Origin: Craterostigma plantagineum
Taxonomy: Eukaryota; Streptophyta; Magnoliopsida; Lamiales; Linderniaceae
Reading direction: 5' to 3'
Assembly (NCBI GenBank): GCA_027422505.1
Contig: JAPQWV010001339.1
Coordinates: 1 to 64,000, forward strand
DNA length: 64,000 nucleotides
This document shows positions 53,981-63,766 of the stretch, in pieces; the first letter of the stretch is position 1, and each line of letters opens with the position of its first letter. The position numbers and the translations under genes are program-made. The notes beneath the pieces are model-generated. The model had not been told where the DNA came from, did no database searches, and worked only from the letters and a program-made list of their open reading frames with translations.

Positions 53981-54852
53981 TCAGCTGTGGTTTAGGCTCA
54001 ATACTGTTCTTTGTTTGTTTACTACAGTAACATCAATTCTAACAGGAGCATTAACAGCTGGAATATTTGACTTGGTCACTCGCTTCGGGTCGTCTGGCAA
54101 TTGATTCGCTAAGCTTTGTAGATGAATTATCTTTTGAACTTCTAATTCACATTCTTTTGTTCGAGGATCATAATGATTTAGTGATAATTCATTCCAACTA
54201 ATGTTTCTTTCCAGGTGTTTCTTTTCTCCCCCTAATGTCGGAAAATTTATTTCATCGAAGTGACAGTCAGCAAATCTGGCCGTGAATAAATCTCCAGTTA
54301 GTGGTTCTAAATATCTTATTATTGAAGGAAATTCAAATCCGACATATATTCTCAACCTCCTTTGAGGTCCCATCTTTGTGCGTTGTGGTGGCGCAATTGG
54401 AACGTACACTGCCCATCCAAAGATTCTAAGATGGGAAATATCTGGTTCCTGACCATAAACCATTTGCAACGGGGAGAGATCATGATAACTTGTTGGCCAG
54501 ATGCGAATTAGTGCCGATGCATGTAATATAGCATGTCCCCAAGAAGACGATGGAAGTTCCGACTTCATTAATAATGGCTTTGCAATTACTTGCAGACGTT
54601 TAATCAACGATTCTGCAAGACCGTTTTGTGTGTGAGCATATGGCACAGGATGTTCAGCATCAATTTCGATCGACATACAATAATCATTAAATGCCTTGGA
54701 AAAGTAAATTCACCAGGATTATCAAGGCGTATCTTCTTTATCGGATGATCTAGAAAATGTGCTTTTAATCTAATCAGCTGAGCAAGTAATCTCGCAAATG
54801 CCACATTTCTTATAGATAATACATACATGAGACCATCTACTTGACGCATCAA
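53981..54852 (-). pseudogene. Copia element 3 integrase, frameshifted
   Basis: 54852-54604 encodes the middle of the integrase core. The frame at 54676-53981 continues with HPVPYAHTQNGLAESLIKRL, which includes the NGLAES form of the third catalytic motif, then ILHASALIRIWPTSYHDLSP and LRIFGWAVYVPIAPPQRTKM, the conserved post-core block. The chain then runs into a charged linker that in complete elements leads to RT; here it stops. A frame at 55394-55077 upstream carries the protease C-terminus and a pre-integrase remnant (INLLSFKAVRNNGYHIET). Confidence 0.85.
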
Positions 54853-55542
54853 TTAGTACCATAAAATATCTAAATGGTCCACATGATGGGTGCAACGGCC
54901 CACAAATATCACCATGTATACGCTCTAAAAATAAAACATATTAATTCTTTACTTTCATTGGTGACGGTCGAATAATTAGCTTCCCTTTAGAGCAAGCAAC
55001 ACATGCTAATTCATTTGACTGAGAATCTTCTGGTTCTTTATCACATGTCCACGTGAATTTTCAATTATTCTACGTGTCATAGTTGAAACGAGATGGCCCA
55101 GCCGTCATGCCAAACCTTAAATGCACTGTCATCAGTAAACTTCTGGTTTACGATAGCATATGTTCGATTGTTCTCAGATATGTATAATATAACCCAGAGC
55201 CAAATGAAGGATATTTCCACGATCCTTGTAACATTTGAAATCACTTTTGTCATGTAGAGATATTCAACGTCACCCTTTTTTGCTGTCTCAATATGATATC
55301 CATTATTTCGAACAGCTTTAAAGCTTAGTAAATTTATTTGAGAATTAGAGGAATATAAGGCATTTTCAATAATCAGTCTTGTACCTCTGGGCAACGATAT
55401 ATTAGCTCTTCCGGAGCCTTCAATTATATTTGTGCTTTCGATATCGTTTGAAGAACTTCGACTGAGGTTGATTTTGACAGTGGAGGATGATCTCTACGGC
55501 GAAGGTTGATCTCGACGACGGAGCGTGATCGTGTTGATAACG

Positions 55543-55848
55543 TGTTATAAAAATATTGTAACGAAAGTGTTTTAGTAATTACGACTATAGTAATATTAGA
55601 GAGATAACTAGGGAGATAATAACATCTTTATTAATACTTCTTCATACCATTACACAACCCCAAATCACATATTTATACTACTACAAATTCACTATTACAC
55701 CTAAAATTTACAACATTTATTACAATTATACACCACATCTTATCAATTAATACTCATCTATACAACATTCAATATAATACCTCCAAATCTTAATACATCC
55801 TAATTTCAATAATTCAACAACAATAAAAAACATCCACGTCACATAACA
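55543..55848 (-). repeat. 5' LTR of copia element 3
   Basis: Begins TGTTATAAAAATATTGTAAC and ends ATAACA, followed by the ATTTT duplication. Confidence 0.9.
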
Positions 55849-55853
55849 ATTTT

Positions 55854-56163
55854 TGTATTTATGAGCAGAAAAATGAGCCGAGTTGACGAATGGGACTTCG
55901 ATTTCCATGGATTGAAGTCAATTATTGTGTGAAGTTTTATTCCGTCTCAAAGAACCTACGTACAACAAACTCATACAATATCAAAAAGAACATTCATTCA
56001 ATTTTTTATGCGCATGAGAGTTGATCGATCGATCAACTGCCCCAATTAAGAAGAATTATCTTTATCCAATTCATCAACAGCCAAGAATAGAACGAACCCA
56101 TGGAGGAGTTTTTGCTTACTAGAGCCAAGAATTAATCTTCTTTGGGCACATATTATTGCGCTG
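55854..56163. other. 3' flank of the APS kinase gene
   Basis: No ORF. It probably contains the 3' untranslated region of the minus-strand APS kinase gene. No clear polyadenylation signal was chosen. Confidence 0.5.
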
Positions 56164-57219
56164 TTATACTATGATTATCTGTGCCTGGAGATAACCTTTT
56201 CTCTCCAAGTATGCAATGACTTTCTCTGCTGCTGCGCTTGGAGGATCACACGTCTCTTCGTCCCACTGATGATGATGGCTCAGTACTATCTGCAAATGCC
56301 ACCAAATATATGTAGTAAAGGAGAAAAAAAATGAATTACATGGATGTTTGTGTGCGTAGATTCGATATAATAATACCTCAGAGTTCAATGGTGGCTCATA
56401 TGGATCATCAATGCCAGTGAAGCCTGCGATGAAACGAACATAAAAAAAAATAGATAATCAATTCTTTGTATGGCTTTGGCATCAAGGAAAGAGACGAGAA
56501 TTTAGTGAATCTTGATGTAGAAATTGTATAACGATCATTTATGTTGAAGTTGAAGAAAGACATAAGAATAATACCTTTTATTTTCCCAGCACGAGCCAGC
56601 TTGTATAATCCCTTGGGATCCCTCTTTTCGCATACTTCCAGGGGTACATTCATATACACCTGAAACGTTTCGTCGATTATTTCGATCGAGGAAAAAAAAT
56701 AATATCAAAAGTCGATGACCTCGATGAAGTCGCCTTCAGGAAACAACGCTCGAACCGAATCTCGTTCTTTCCTGAACGGAGATATTAAGCTTGCAATGCA
56801 AATCACACCAGCATCAGAAAACAGCTTTGCAACCTCTCCTTTAAAAAAATTAAAACAGAGCAAATGAAAACAAAAGAATATTAGTTATGGTTACGTGGAG
56901 AAAAAGGAAAACAAACCAATCCTCCTTATGTTCTCCGCTCGATCTTCAGCTTAGGTCACGATTCATACCATGCCTGCAGTCGTCCCCGTCAAGGACGTAG
57001 GCTAGCTTTCCTCTCGCATGCAAAGGCGACCCAAAGCACACGCCATAGTACTTTCGCCTTAAAAAGCAAAAACAGAAGAGGCCATGGCCACAGTAACGAG
57101 AACTTGTGAAGAAATATAAATGAGATCTAACATAAAGACAGTTAAGAACGTGCATTTGAATCTCATATCATACCGTCTGCTAACAATACCACAAAAAAGG
57201 AATCGATTCAGGTGAAATA

Positions 57220-57651
57220 TGTAAAGACCCGAGTGAGGAGGGTCGGAATTGGCTGAACGCTTGGGATTGGGCTTGTGCAATTCAGTTATCCTATTATACG
57301 TGTAAATGGGCCTTAGATTTGATCAGCCCATCTAAGTACTTAGCATGTTAAACTATATAATTGCTGTAATCGCTCTCTTCAGGAATTAAGCAACGAATTA
57401 ATGTTTCTTCTTTATCTCAGTTTCTCATCTCTTGATCTCTGTCTCCTCTCTCAATCATCTCTGTATCTTCACTCGATCTCTCCCTCTTCTCTGCCTCTCT
57501 TATTCTCTTTAATCAAGCTTCTTCTTCTCTTCACTCTTCTTCAATCCTATCTAAATTTATACCATAGATAATACTAATTAGTACGCACACAATCCGTTTG
57601 ATAAAATGCACGTAAGAAACAGTTCGAATAGTGGCTTTTTGGGATCTTACA
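57220..57651 (+). repeat. 5' LTR of FDRGR element copy 2
   Basis: 432 bp, starts TGTAAAGACCCGAGTGAGGA, ends GGGATCTTACA. Confidence 0.94.
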
Positions 57652-57684
57652 ATTGGTATCAGAGCTGACCTTCCTCGGATTGCC

Positions 57685-58359
57685 ATGGTTAACAACACTT
57701 GGGAAAAGGAAGTGCAAGATACCCTAAGAAAGCACGAGGTGATGATGACTGATGAAAGGTCTCAAAGAGAAAATGGGGAAGCTCTGCTGCGAGCTCAACT
57801 TCAGTCTACCAATGAAACAGTGGGGATACTTAACGATCAGGTGGTTCAGTTGAAACATCAGATGGACGAGTTCACACAAACTCAGCAAGGGCTCCAGGTT
57901 CAGATGGGTGAAATGAACCAAAATCTGCAAATAATCTTGCAGCAGCTACAAGACTTAAACCCGAATCAAAACGAAAACAGAAACCCCTAACCACACGATT
58001 ATCAGCATCAAAGATTATCGAGGGTGGATTAGATTTGCTCACAGCAGATGACAAGAAGATTTAAACGAGCTCCTGTTACAGCGGGGAACACCTGGAATGC
58101 CTCACGACCTCGCCCCTTACCCAAGCTTGAATTCCCGCGTTTTGACGGCTCGAACCCCCGAGGTTGGCTACAAAAATGCAAGGAGTATTTTCAGATGGTA
58201 ACCACGCTCACCGAGCAGCAAAAGATTCAAGTGGCGTGGCTCTACATCGACTGCGAGGCTCTCGAATGGTACAACACGTACTGCGACGACAATAATCTCC
58301 GACGTGGACCCTATTCGCTGAAGCTGTGCTCGAAAGATTTGAAGGTGCGGAGCTTGTAA
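57685..58359 (+). CDS. Ty3/gypsy-type Gag fragment of FDRGR element copy 2
   Basis: The ATG at 57685 opens MVNNTWEKEVQDTLRKHEVM, a Gln/Glu-rich coiled coil (to 57990). After a frame change, 58048-58359 encodes RPLPKLEFPRFDGSNPRGWL, then YFQMVTTLTEQQKIQVAWLY, the Retrotrans_gag capsid signature of Ty3/gypsy elements. The capsid domain is cut short after ALEWYNTYCDDNN, and no zinc knuckle follows. The sequence then passes straight into the FDRGR region, so an internal deletion removed the rest of gag and pol. Confidence 0.8.
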
Positions 58360-59604
58360 GTGATGGTCTCGTCATTTGAGGCTGTTTCGTTTTCGATTGG
58401 CGGTGACTTGTTGACGATTAAGGTTGAACAGACAACGCATGCTATCGAATCGATGTTGATTAGGAGTGACTCGGTGTTGGTTGATAAATGGGTGTTTGAA
58501 AGTGGACTTTGGTTGTGGATAGGTTGCTTGACGAGGCTTGCACAAATTCAAGGACATCGTTGTATCATCGAAAGGACGATGGCTAACTTACCATTCGACC
58601 GAGGGCAAGGTACCGTTATTGAGGTAGAATTCAATAGGGACATTGTCGAGTTTGTGGCAAGTGGTGGCGTGTTTGGAGAACTCAAAATTAGAGGAGGTCA
58701 CATTGTACCTTTTGACCCAGGAAATGGGGAGGTCAAACCGCTATATGGTGGAAAGAATGCAAAAAATGTACCTTTTGACCTAGGATGATGGAATGCTGAG
58801 CCACTGCACGTGGGAGAGGTTATTAGCTTACCATTTGATCGAGGTCGTTGGCGTATAATCGAAGGAATGAGGTCCTTACATCCAGTTGAGGGAATTGTTG
58901 GGCTATTATTCATGGGTAATGATGACTTGCAACCTACAAAACAGATAATGTTGGTTGCGGATGATGAATTGAAGGTTGCCTTTGAAGTGCATCTTGTAAT
59001 TCTCATTGAACAAAACATGTCATTTGATCGAGGACGGTGGGCTATCAAGAGCATGAAGGTGAACCTACCCTTCGATCGAGGACGGTGCGCTATCGAAATG
59101 GGGTACGTTGGAATACTATTCTATGGCAGCCGCATTGATTCTTTACAAGCAAAGGAGGAGGTCAAGGAAACTTCTTTAGGCACTTATTTCATGAGCATTA
59201 GAGGAGGAGAGGCATGTTATGAGAGGATGAAACTAGTGCATGGAGGAATACGCTGTCCGACGGGTGTCTCTAAACTCGCTCGAGGTGATTTTCTTTTCAT
59301 ATTCGAGAGTTCACTTTTTCTTTTCGATCGTGGGAAGAATATACCTATGGTAGCATGCAAAGGTCGTGGTCTCGTTGTCGAACATCATCCTCACGAGATT
59401 GAGGTTGTTGATTTCGTTGGGAGTTCAATTTTTCCGTTCGACCGTGGAAGAGGTGTATCGACAAGAGCATGCTACGGCGAATACCTCATTAACGGACAGT
59501 CTACTTACTATATCGAGATTTATATCCACTCATCCTTGAGGACCAGGACGTTTAAATGGGGGAGTAATGTAAGGACCCGAGTGAGGAGGGTCGGGATTGG
59601 CTGA
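58360..59604 (+). CDS. FDRGR-repeat protein, copy 2
   Basis: Two consecutive frames (58360-58788 and 58810-59604), interrupted by one stop (TGA at 58786), carry eight repeats of a (L/V)PFDRG(R/Q/K)-x motif: LPFDRGQGT, VPFDPGNGE, VPFDLG, LPFDRGRWR, MSFDRGRWA, LPFDRGRCA, LFDRGKN and FPFDRGRGV. At DNA level the core is TT(C/T)GA(T/C)CGAGGACGGTG. Between repeats the sequence is acidic and hydrophobic. I know no domain of this description. The reading frame is open for far longer than chance, and the related element at 8.6-10.8 kb keeps it too, which argues for past selection on the protein. It ends 37 bp into the 3' LTR. Confidence 0.6.
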
Positions 59605-59998
59605 ACGCTTGGGATTGGGCTTGTGCAGTCCAGTTATCCTATTATATGTGTAAATGGGCCTTAGATTTAATCAGCCCATCTAAGTACTTAGCATATTAAA
59701 CTATATAATTACTGTAGTCGCTCTCTTCAGGAATTAAGCAATGAATTAATGTTTCTTCTTTATCTCAGTTTCTCATCTCTTGATCTCTGTCCCCTCTCTC
59801 AATCATCTCTGTATCTTCTCTCGATCTCTCCTCTTCTCTACCTCTCTTATTCTCTTTCATGGATCAAGCTTCTTCTTCTCTTCTCTCTTCTTCAATCCTA
59901 TCTAAATTTATATCATAGATAATACTACTTAGTACGTAAACAATCCGTTTGATAAAATGCACGTAAGAAACAGTTCGAATAGCGGCCGGGATCTTTCA
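59568..59998 (+). repeat. 3' LTR of FDRGR element copy 2
   Basis: 431 bp, starts TGTAAGGACCCGAGTGAGGA, ends GGGATCTTTCA. Confidence 0.94.
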
Positions 59999-60659
59999 AA
60001 ATAGCACTCGAAATCAAGTAAAAAGATTCTAAATCAAGTTAAAAGTAACAAATTCTGAATAGACATTCAAATCAAGGTAATTGCGCTAAACCAAATCGAA
60101 CAACAAAAACACCACAGATGGACATTGATATTCAAGAAAGTAGTACATCTACAAACCTGAACCACTGAGGTCCGTGATCCAAATGACGCAACCCTTTTGG
60201 TTGATCAGATTTTCTCTATCGCCCTTCTCAACAGAAACATTGTGCCACACAATATTATGTGGTGTTATAGCAGTAGCCATATCGATTCCAGGTTTTCCTG
60301 AATGAATTAAATAAGAAAAACGTTCAAATGAGCAGAGCTACAGTACATAATACAAACAAAGCCCAGAAAAAATCTCGTTAGATAATTGATAACTGGGTAA
60401 CAGAAACTGAAAGAACTCCGTTTTCGTGCTCAGGCGTCGTCGCTTTCAGAGCATCAATCGCCTGAACCCTCAATTTTCCCCAAGAGATCCCCAATTTATC
60501 ACGCCTCCCGCCAAACGACAGCGTTTCTACCGGCATCAAATTGGAGCATGACGAATCGGAAAAGCGTAAGTGATTAGATTCAAACATAGTCAACACACTT
60601 TTTCCAACAGCGGACATTTTATTTTTGTATCCTGTAAACAATTTTCGGCGCGAAAGTAT

Positions 60660-60986
60660 CACAAAAGCACAATGCCAACCAGCGCCTCAGTCCCTCTACG
60701 AAAACCTAAAGCTCAAATCATCGAATGCACTTTCGTCAAATAGATTATTTCTTTCTTCTTTTGCCGGAAAATACCAGAACAAGTGAAATTGGCGATCGCC
60801 AGCTGCTTAAAGTGTTGGCCGCAACGAATGAAGAAATGCCAACACTTAGAACGAGCAAGCTTAAACACACCACACCCACGATCGGATAACTGCTTAAAAC
60901 AAACAGAAAAGCCCGGAACTAGCTGGCGTTTCATGGAGACACCTTTTTTCTCATATATAGTGAAGACGACTTTGATAAATATATAT
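60660..60986. other. Upstream region of the APS kinase gene
   Basis: Less AT-rich than the DNA on its right, as expected for a promoter or 5' leader on the minus strand. Open frames on both strands here show no family resemblance. Confidence 0.45.
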
Positions 60987-61260
60987 TCTATTATATAAAA
61001 AGGTATAGGTGGCTATAACTCCAAATTTTGTCCGTCATTTATTTGTAGATTAATCCCTATATTTTTTATTTAATACTTTAATAATTTTCATATTATTTTT
61101 ACATTTTTTTATTATACTTACATCTCTAAATATTATTTTTCTTTTATATAGTTAAAAAATTATATTTATCTACTGACATTAAAAATAATAAATCTCAAAA
61201 TTAAGATTATCGTAAATATAATTATATTCTATACACGCACATAGAGTGTGTTTACAAATA

Positions 61261-62471
61261 GGGTATTTCTATATGCACCCCCTAAATTCTATTCACACCT
61301 CCCTATTAATTAACTCCTAAAATATTTGAGACAATTAATGACTTTGACTGGATTTTCTTATTAATAGATAATACAATTAACATTTTTTATGAGCTAAAAC
61401 CATGTTAATCATAAATATCAAATGGTGGAACGTCAAAGCCTAATATCAAATGTTAACCATAAATGGCAAATGGTGGACACGTGGGTTTAAGCCTAATACT
61501 TATTTTCCTAATAACATCGAATATTTGGAACGGCTATTTGAAACTTCTTCCAAACTTCTAACTATCATAACAAATGTTAATGAACGAGGAATTACCTATT
61601 GAACGTCAAAACAAAATCAGACCATTTGAACGTCGACCCTAAACCCTAATGCTCATCTATATATAGATAAGTTAATTAACGGCCGATAAAAAATAAATCT
61701 ACTTCATCAAGTACATAATACCTGAAAAGATTGTGGATGCCTTTTCTCAAGCCAACATGATTCCCATATATTTTTTCATATGTATTATATTATCGTTTTC
61801 GGACGGATTTTTCACAGTTTATACCATTGTTCTTTGATCGCAATCGGTCATGTTAATGGTAATCATTACGTCAAAGTTTCATTATCTGGTGGGTACCCGA
61901 TGCCGACTATCACGCCACAGTGGGCCCCTCTCAGATACGATTGTGCAGCTGCATGGGCTACTCCATACATGGATCGTTTTAAAAGTTATGAAAAAAGTTT
62001 GCACTTCTAATTGTACTAGTTATTGATGTTATATTTGATTAATTTTTTTATAGGTTAAAAATAAATATATAGTTTAATTTTTATTAACTTATATATAAAA
62101 TATTAATATTGTTAAGGGTAACCATGAGAATTAATATAAAAATATATTATTATTCGTATAAAACATTTTACAAAATAGGGTTTAGGGATGAAATAGAAGT
62201 TTATAAAATAGGTTATAGTATATAAACTTCATTATAAAACTTCATTATTAACTTCATAATGTTTATAATATATTAATCTAAAACTATATTATTCATCGTA
62301 TAAAATAGGCTTTGTTTAACCGTATAAAATATATTATAAAATATAGTTTATAATTCATAATAGTTATAGTCAATTAATGAATGATGAAATCCATGTAAAA
62401 ATTGAATTTTTTATTGTTTAATGGATCCCAATGTTTTTTACACCCCTAAAGGGGTGCAAATAGTAGTACCC
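61261..62471. mobile_element. Mutator-like element carrying an OTU-protease-like ORF
   Basis: A perfect 9-bp target duplication TTACAAATA (61252-61260 and 62472-62480) flanks inverted ends: GGGTATTTCTATATGCACCCC on the left and GGGTACTACTATTTGCACCCC on the right, reversed. 1.2 kb, with one short ORF at 61780-62010. No transposase. Confidence 0.88.
61780..62010 (+). CDS. OTU-like cysteine protease C-terminal fragment
   Basis: A 76-codon frame whose core, GHVNGNHYVKVSLSGGYPMP, followed by PQWAPLRYDCAAAWATPYMD and RFKSYE, resembles the C-terminal end of OTU-type peptidases carried by plant Mutator-like elements. There the N-H-(F/Y)-(V/I) motif supplies the catalytic His. The Cys-containing N-terminal half is not present upstream, so this is a fragment without activity. 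It lies inside the Mutator-like element at 61261-62471. The assignment rests on motif memory and is moderate. Confidence 0.5.
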   Translation: MYYIIVFGRIFHSLYHCSLIAIGHVNGNHYVKVSLSGGYPMPTITPQWAPLRYDCAAAWATPYMDRFKSYEKSLHF

Positions 62472-62610
62472 TTACAAATACTAGTTTATATTTAATTTTT
62501 GTCAATTTGAGCTCTATTAGTAATGAAATATTATTATTAATTCTTGGACCGTGAGATAAGTTGTGGAGCGCCTTAATCCAATTTCCAACGAAATACTACA
62601 CTATATTATA

Positions 62611-62803
62611 CTCCCTTTGTTCCTTAATACATGTCGTTTCAGAATATTTTTTTTAAGTACATGTTGATTTACAGTTTTCAAGATAAAAATACTGACTATT
62701 TCCAGTCTTGCCCCTTATCTTTAATAGAAATTGTCAAGTTAAATTAGATAACATAATTAATTGAGGGTTAGCATCCTCCACATGCATTAAGGAACAGAGG
62801 GAG
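62611..62803. mobile_element. Stowaway-type MITE
   Basis: Ends CTCCCTTTGTTCC and GGAACAGAGGGAG are inverted, with TA on both sides (62609-62610 and 62804-62805). 193 bp. Confidence 0.92.
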
Positions 62804-62959
62804 TAGCAATTTGAACAAAGTTACAAGTATTGAAGTATCCACGTGATTCATCAGTTGCTATAAACAATGTCTACGACGATTTATTGAAATGAGCAAGAGC
62901 AACTAATGTCATGTCTTCGACGACAACAATAACTAATATTTTTAGCACACCCACCTGCA

Positions 62960-63125
62960 AATAAAATACAAATATTTATAATCTTATTTTTATATTTTTA
63001 AAATTTTATTACTTATTTAAAAAGTTTAATAGATGAAATTTCACGTGCAATCAAATACAAATATTTATAATCTTATTTTTTATATTTTAAGACTTATTAC
63101 TTATTTAAAATTTTTGATGGAGGAA
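62960..63125. repeat. Imperfect tandem duplication of about 85 bp
   Basis: AATACAAATATTTATAATCTTATTTTT...TTATTACTTATTTAAAA occurs twice in a row, with small differences. Confidence 0.7.
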
Positions 63126-63177
63126 ATTTTAATGTGTACTACTTGTAAGTATTATAAAAGAAAAATGATGCGGTGAT

Positions 63178-63758
63178 TAGAGCTGAAAGTTTGGGCCGCG
63201 GCCCATGGGCTAGCCCGGCCCGACCCGATAAATATCGGGTTTGGGCCTAAATTTCATCAGCCCGATAAATAATCGGGCCATTGGCCCGGCCCATTAGGCC
63301 TGGCGGGCTAACGGGCCACGGGCCAAAAAAACCCGACGGGCTGCGGGCCAAACCCGGCCCGTTAGTTTTATGTGTTTTTTAAAAAATATCTATATATAAT
63401 GTTTATAAAATTCAATAATATATTTATATAATTCAATTTGATATGTAAAAAATAATATTTTTGATAAATTTATGGGATATAAAATTTTTATAACTATATA
63501 TTTGCAATATTGGGTATAATAATAGTATAAAATATAAGTATTTTTTGAAAAAAATAAAAGATTTTGAAAAAAAATTAAAAAAAATAAAAAATTAGGCCCG
63601 TTAGCCCGACGGGCTGGCCCGGCCCATGACATAATGGGTTTGGGCCGAAGAATATTAGGCCCGTTAAATTTCGGGCCAGCCCGACCCGACCCGATAAAAA
63701 TCGGGCAGCCCGCTATATTCGGGCCGGGCGGGCCGGCCCGCCCAATATTTCAGCCCTA
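63178..63758. mobile_element. hAT-type MITE with GC-rich GGGCC subterminal repeats
   Basis: A perfect 8-bp target duplication GCGGTGAT (63170-63177 and 63759-63766) flanks ends TAGAGCTGAAAGTTTGGGC and, reversed, TAGGGCTGAAATATTGGGC. The outer 150-180 bp on each side are dense in GGGCC, CCCGACCCGATAA and GGCCCGTTA words in both orientations; the centre is very AT-rich. An 8-bp duplication and TAG ends suit hAT. Confidence 0.95.
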
Positions 63759-63766
63759 GCGGTGAT

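Larger units (their letters stand above)
53389..55848 (-). mobile_element. Deleted copia element retaining protease edge and integrase
   Basis: LTRs are at 53389-53721 and 55543-55848, with a perfect target duplication ATTTT (53384-53388 and 55849-55853). The primer site on the minus strand starts ATAACACGTTATCA, overlapping the LTR end as in many plant copia elements. The polypurine tract CCAAGGGGGAGT lies at the left LTR. The 1.8-kb interior keeps only protease/pre-integrase and integrase sequence. Gag and the RT/RNase H part are missing. The right LTR is shorter at its outer end. Confidence 0.92.
57220..59998 (+). mobile_element. Non-autonomous LTR retrotransposon, FDRGR family, copy 2, in an APS kinase intron
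   Basis: LTRs are at 57220-57651 and 59568-59998, with a perfect target duplication AAATA (57215-57219 and 59999-60003). The primer site TGGTATCAGAGC (57654-57665, initiator tRNA-Met) is two bases after the left LTR, and the polypurine tract AAATGGGGGAGTAA lies just before the right LTR. The interior encodes a Ty3/gypsy-type Gag N-terminus and then FDRGR-repeat sequence, with no protease, RT or integrase. The LTRs differ at roughly a dozen positions. Opposite orientation to the host gene. Confidence 0.95.
56164..60622 (-). pseudogene. APK: Adenosine-5'-phosphosulfate (APS) kinase gene, damaged
   Basis: Seven exons on the minus strand: about 60622-60400 (plastid-transit-like N-terminus, MSAVGKSVLTMFESNHLRFS), 60297-60157, 57057-56917, 56838-56720, 56659-56575, 56423-56377 and 56289-56164. 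Together they give the APS kinase fold: HNIVWHNVSVEKGDRENLIN, GCVIWITDLSGSG (start of the P-loop), [60 protein letters not shown] and [15 protein letters not shown] kinase phosphorylates APS to PAPS for sulfotransferases. Three defects appear in exon 3: the P-loop Lys is Glu (GES-T for GKS-T), one base is missing after MACALGR, and about 8 bp appear lost where DLSFK is expected before AEDRAE. No exon 1 donor keeps frame with exon 2. A 2.8-kb LTR element occupies intron 2. Confidence 0.87.
60987..62484 (+). mobile_element. Helitron interrupted near its 3' end by a Mutator-like element
   Basis: The 5' end reads TCTATTATATAAAAAGGTAT, the usual AT-rich Helitron start. If the element at 61261-62471 and one copy of its TTACAAATA duplication are removed, the 3' side reads hairpin ACAC-GCACATAGA-GTGT, then TTACAAATA, then CTAG (62481-62484), followed by T. 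That is a complete Helitron 3' signature. The original element is about 280 bp. Confidence 0.6.

Noticed and set aside
60713..60998. ORFs on both strands upstream of APS kinase exon 1
   Set aside because: No recognisable domain; they overlap each other and fit leader/promoter DNA.
62940..62965. TTAGCACACCCA word resembling the end of the Helitron at 26048
   Set aside because: The reverse strand ends ATTAG rather than CTRR, and no hairpin is present.
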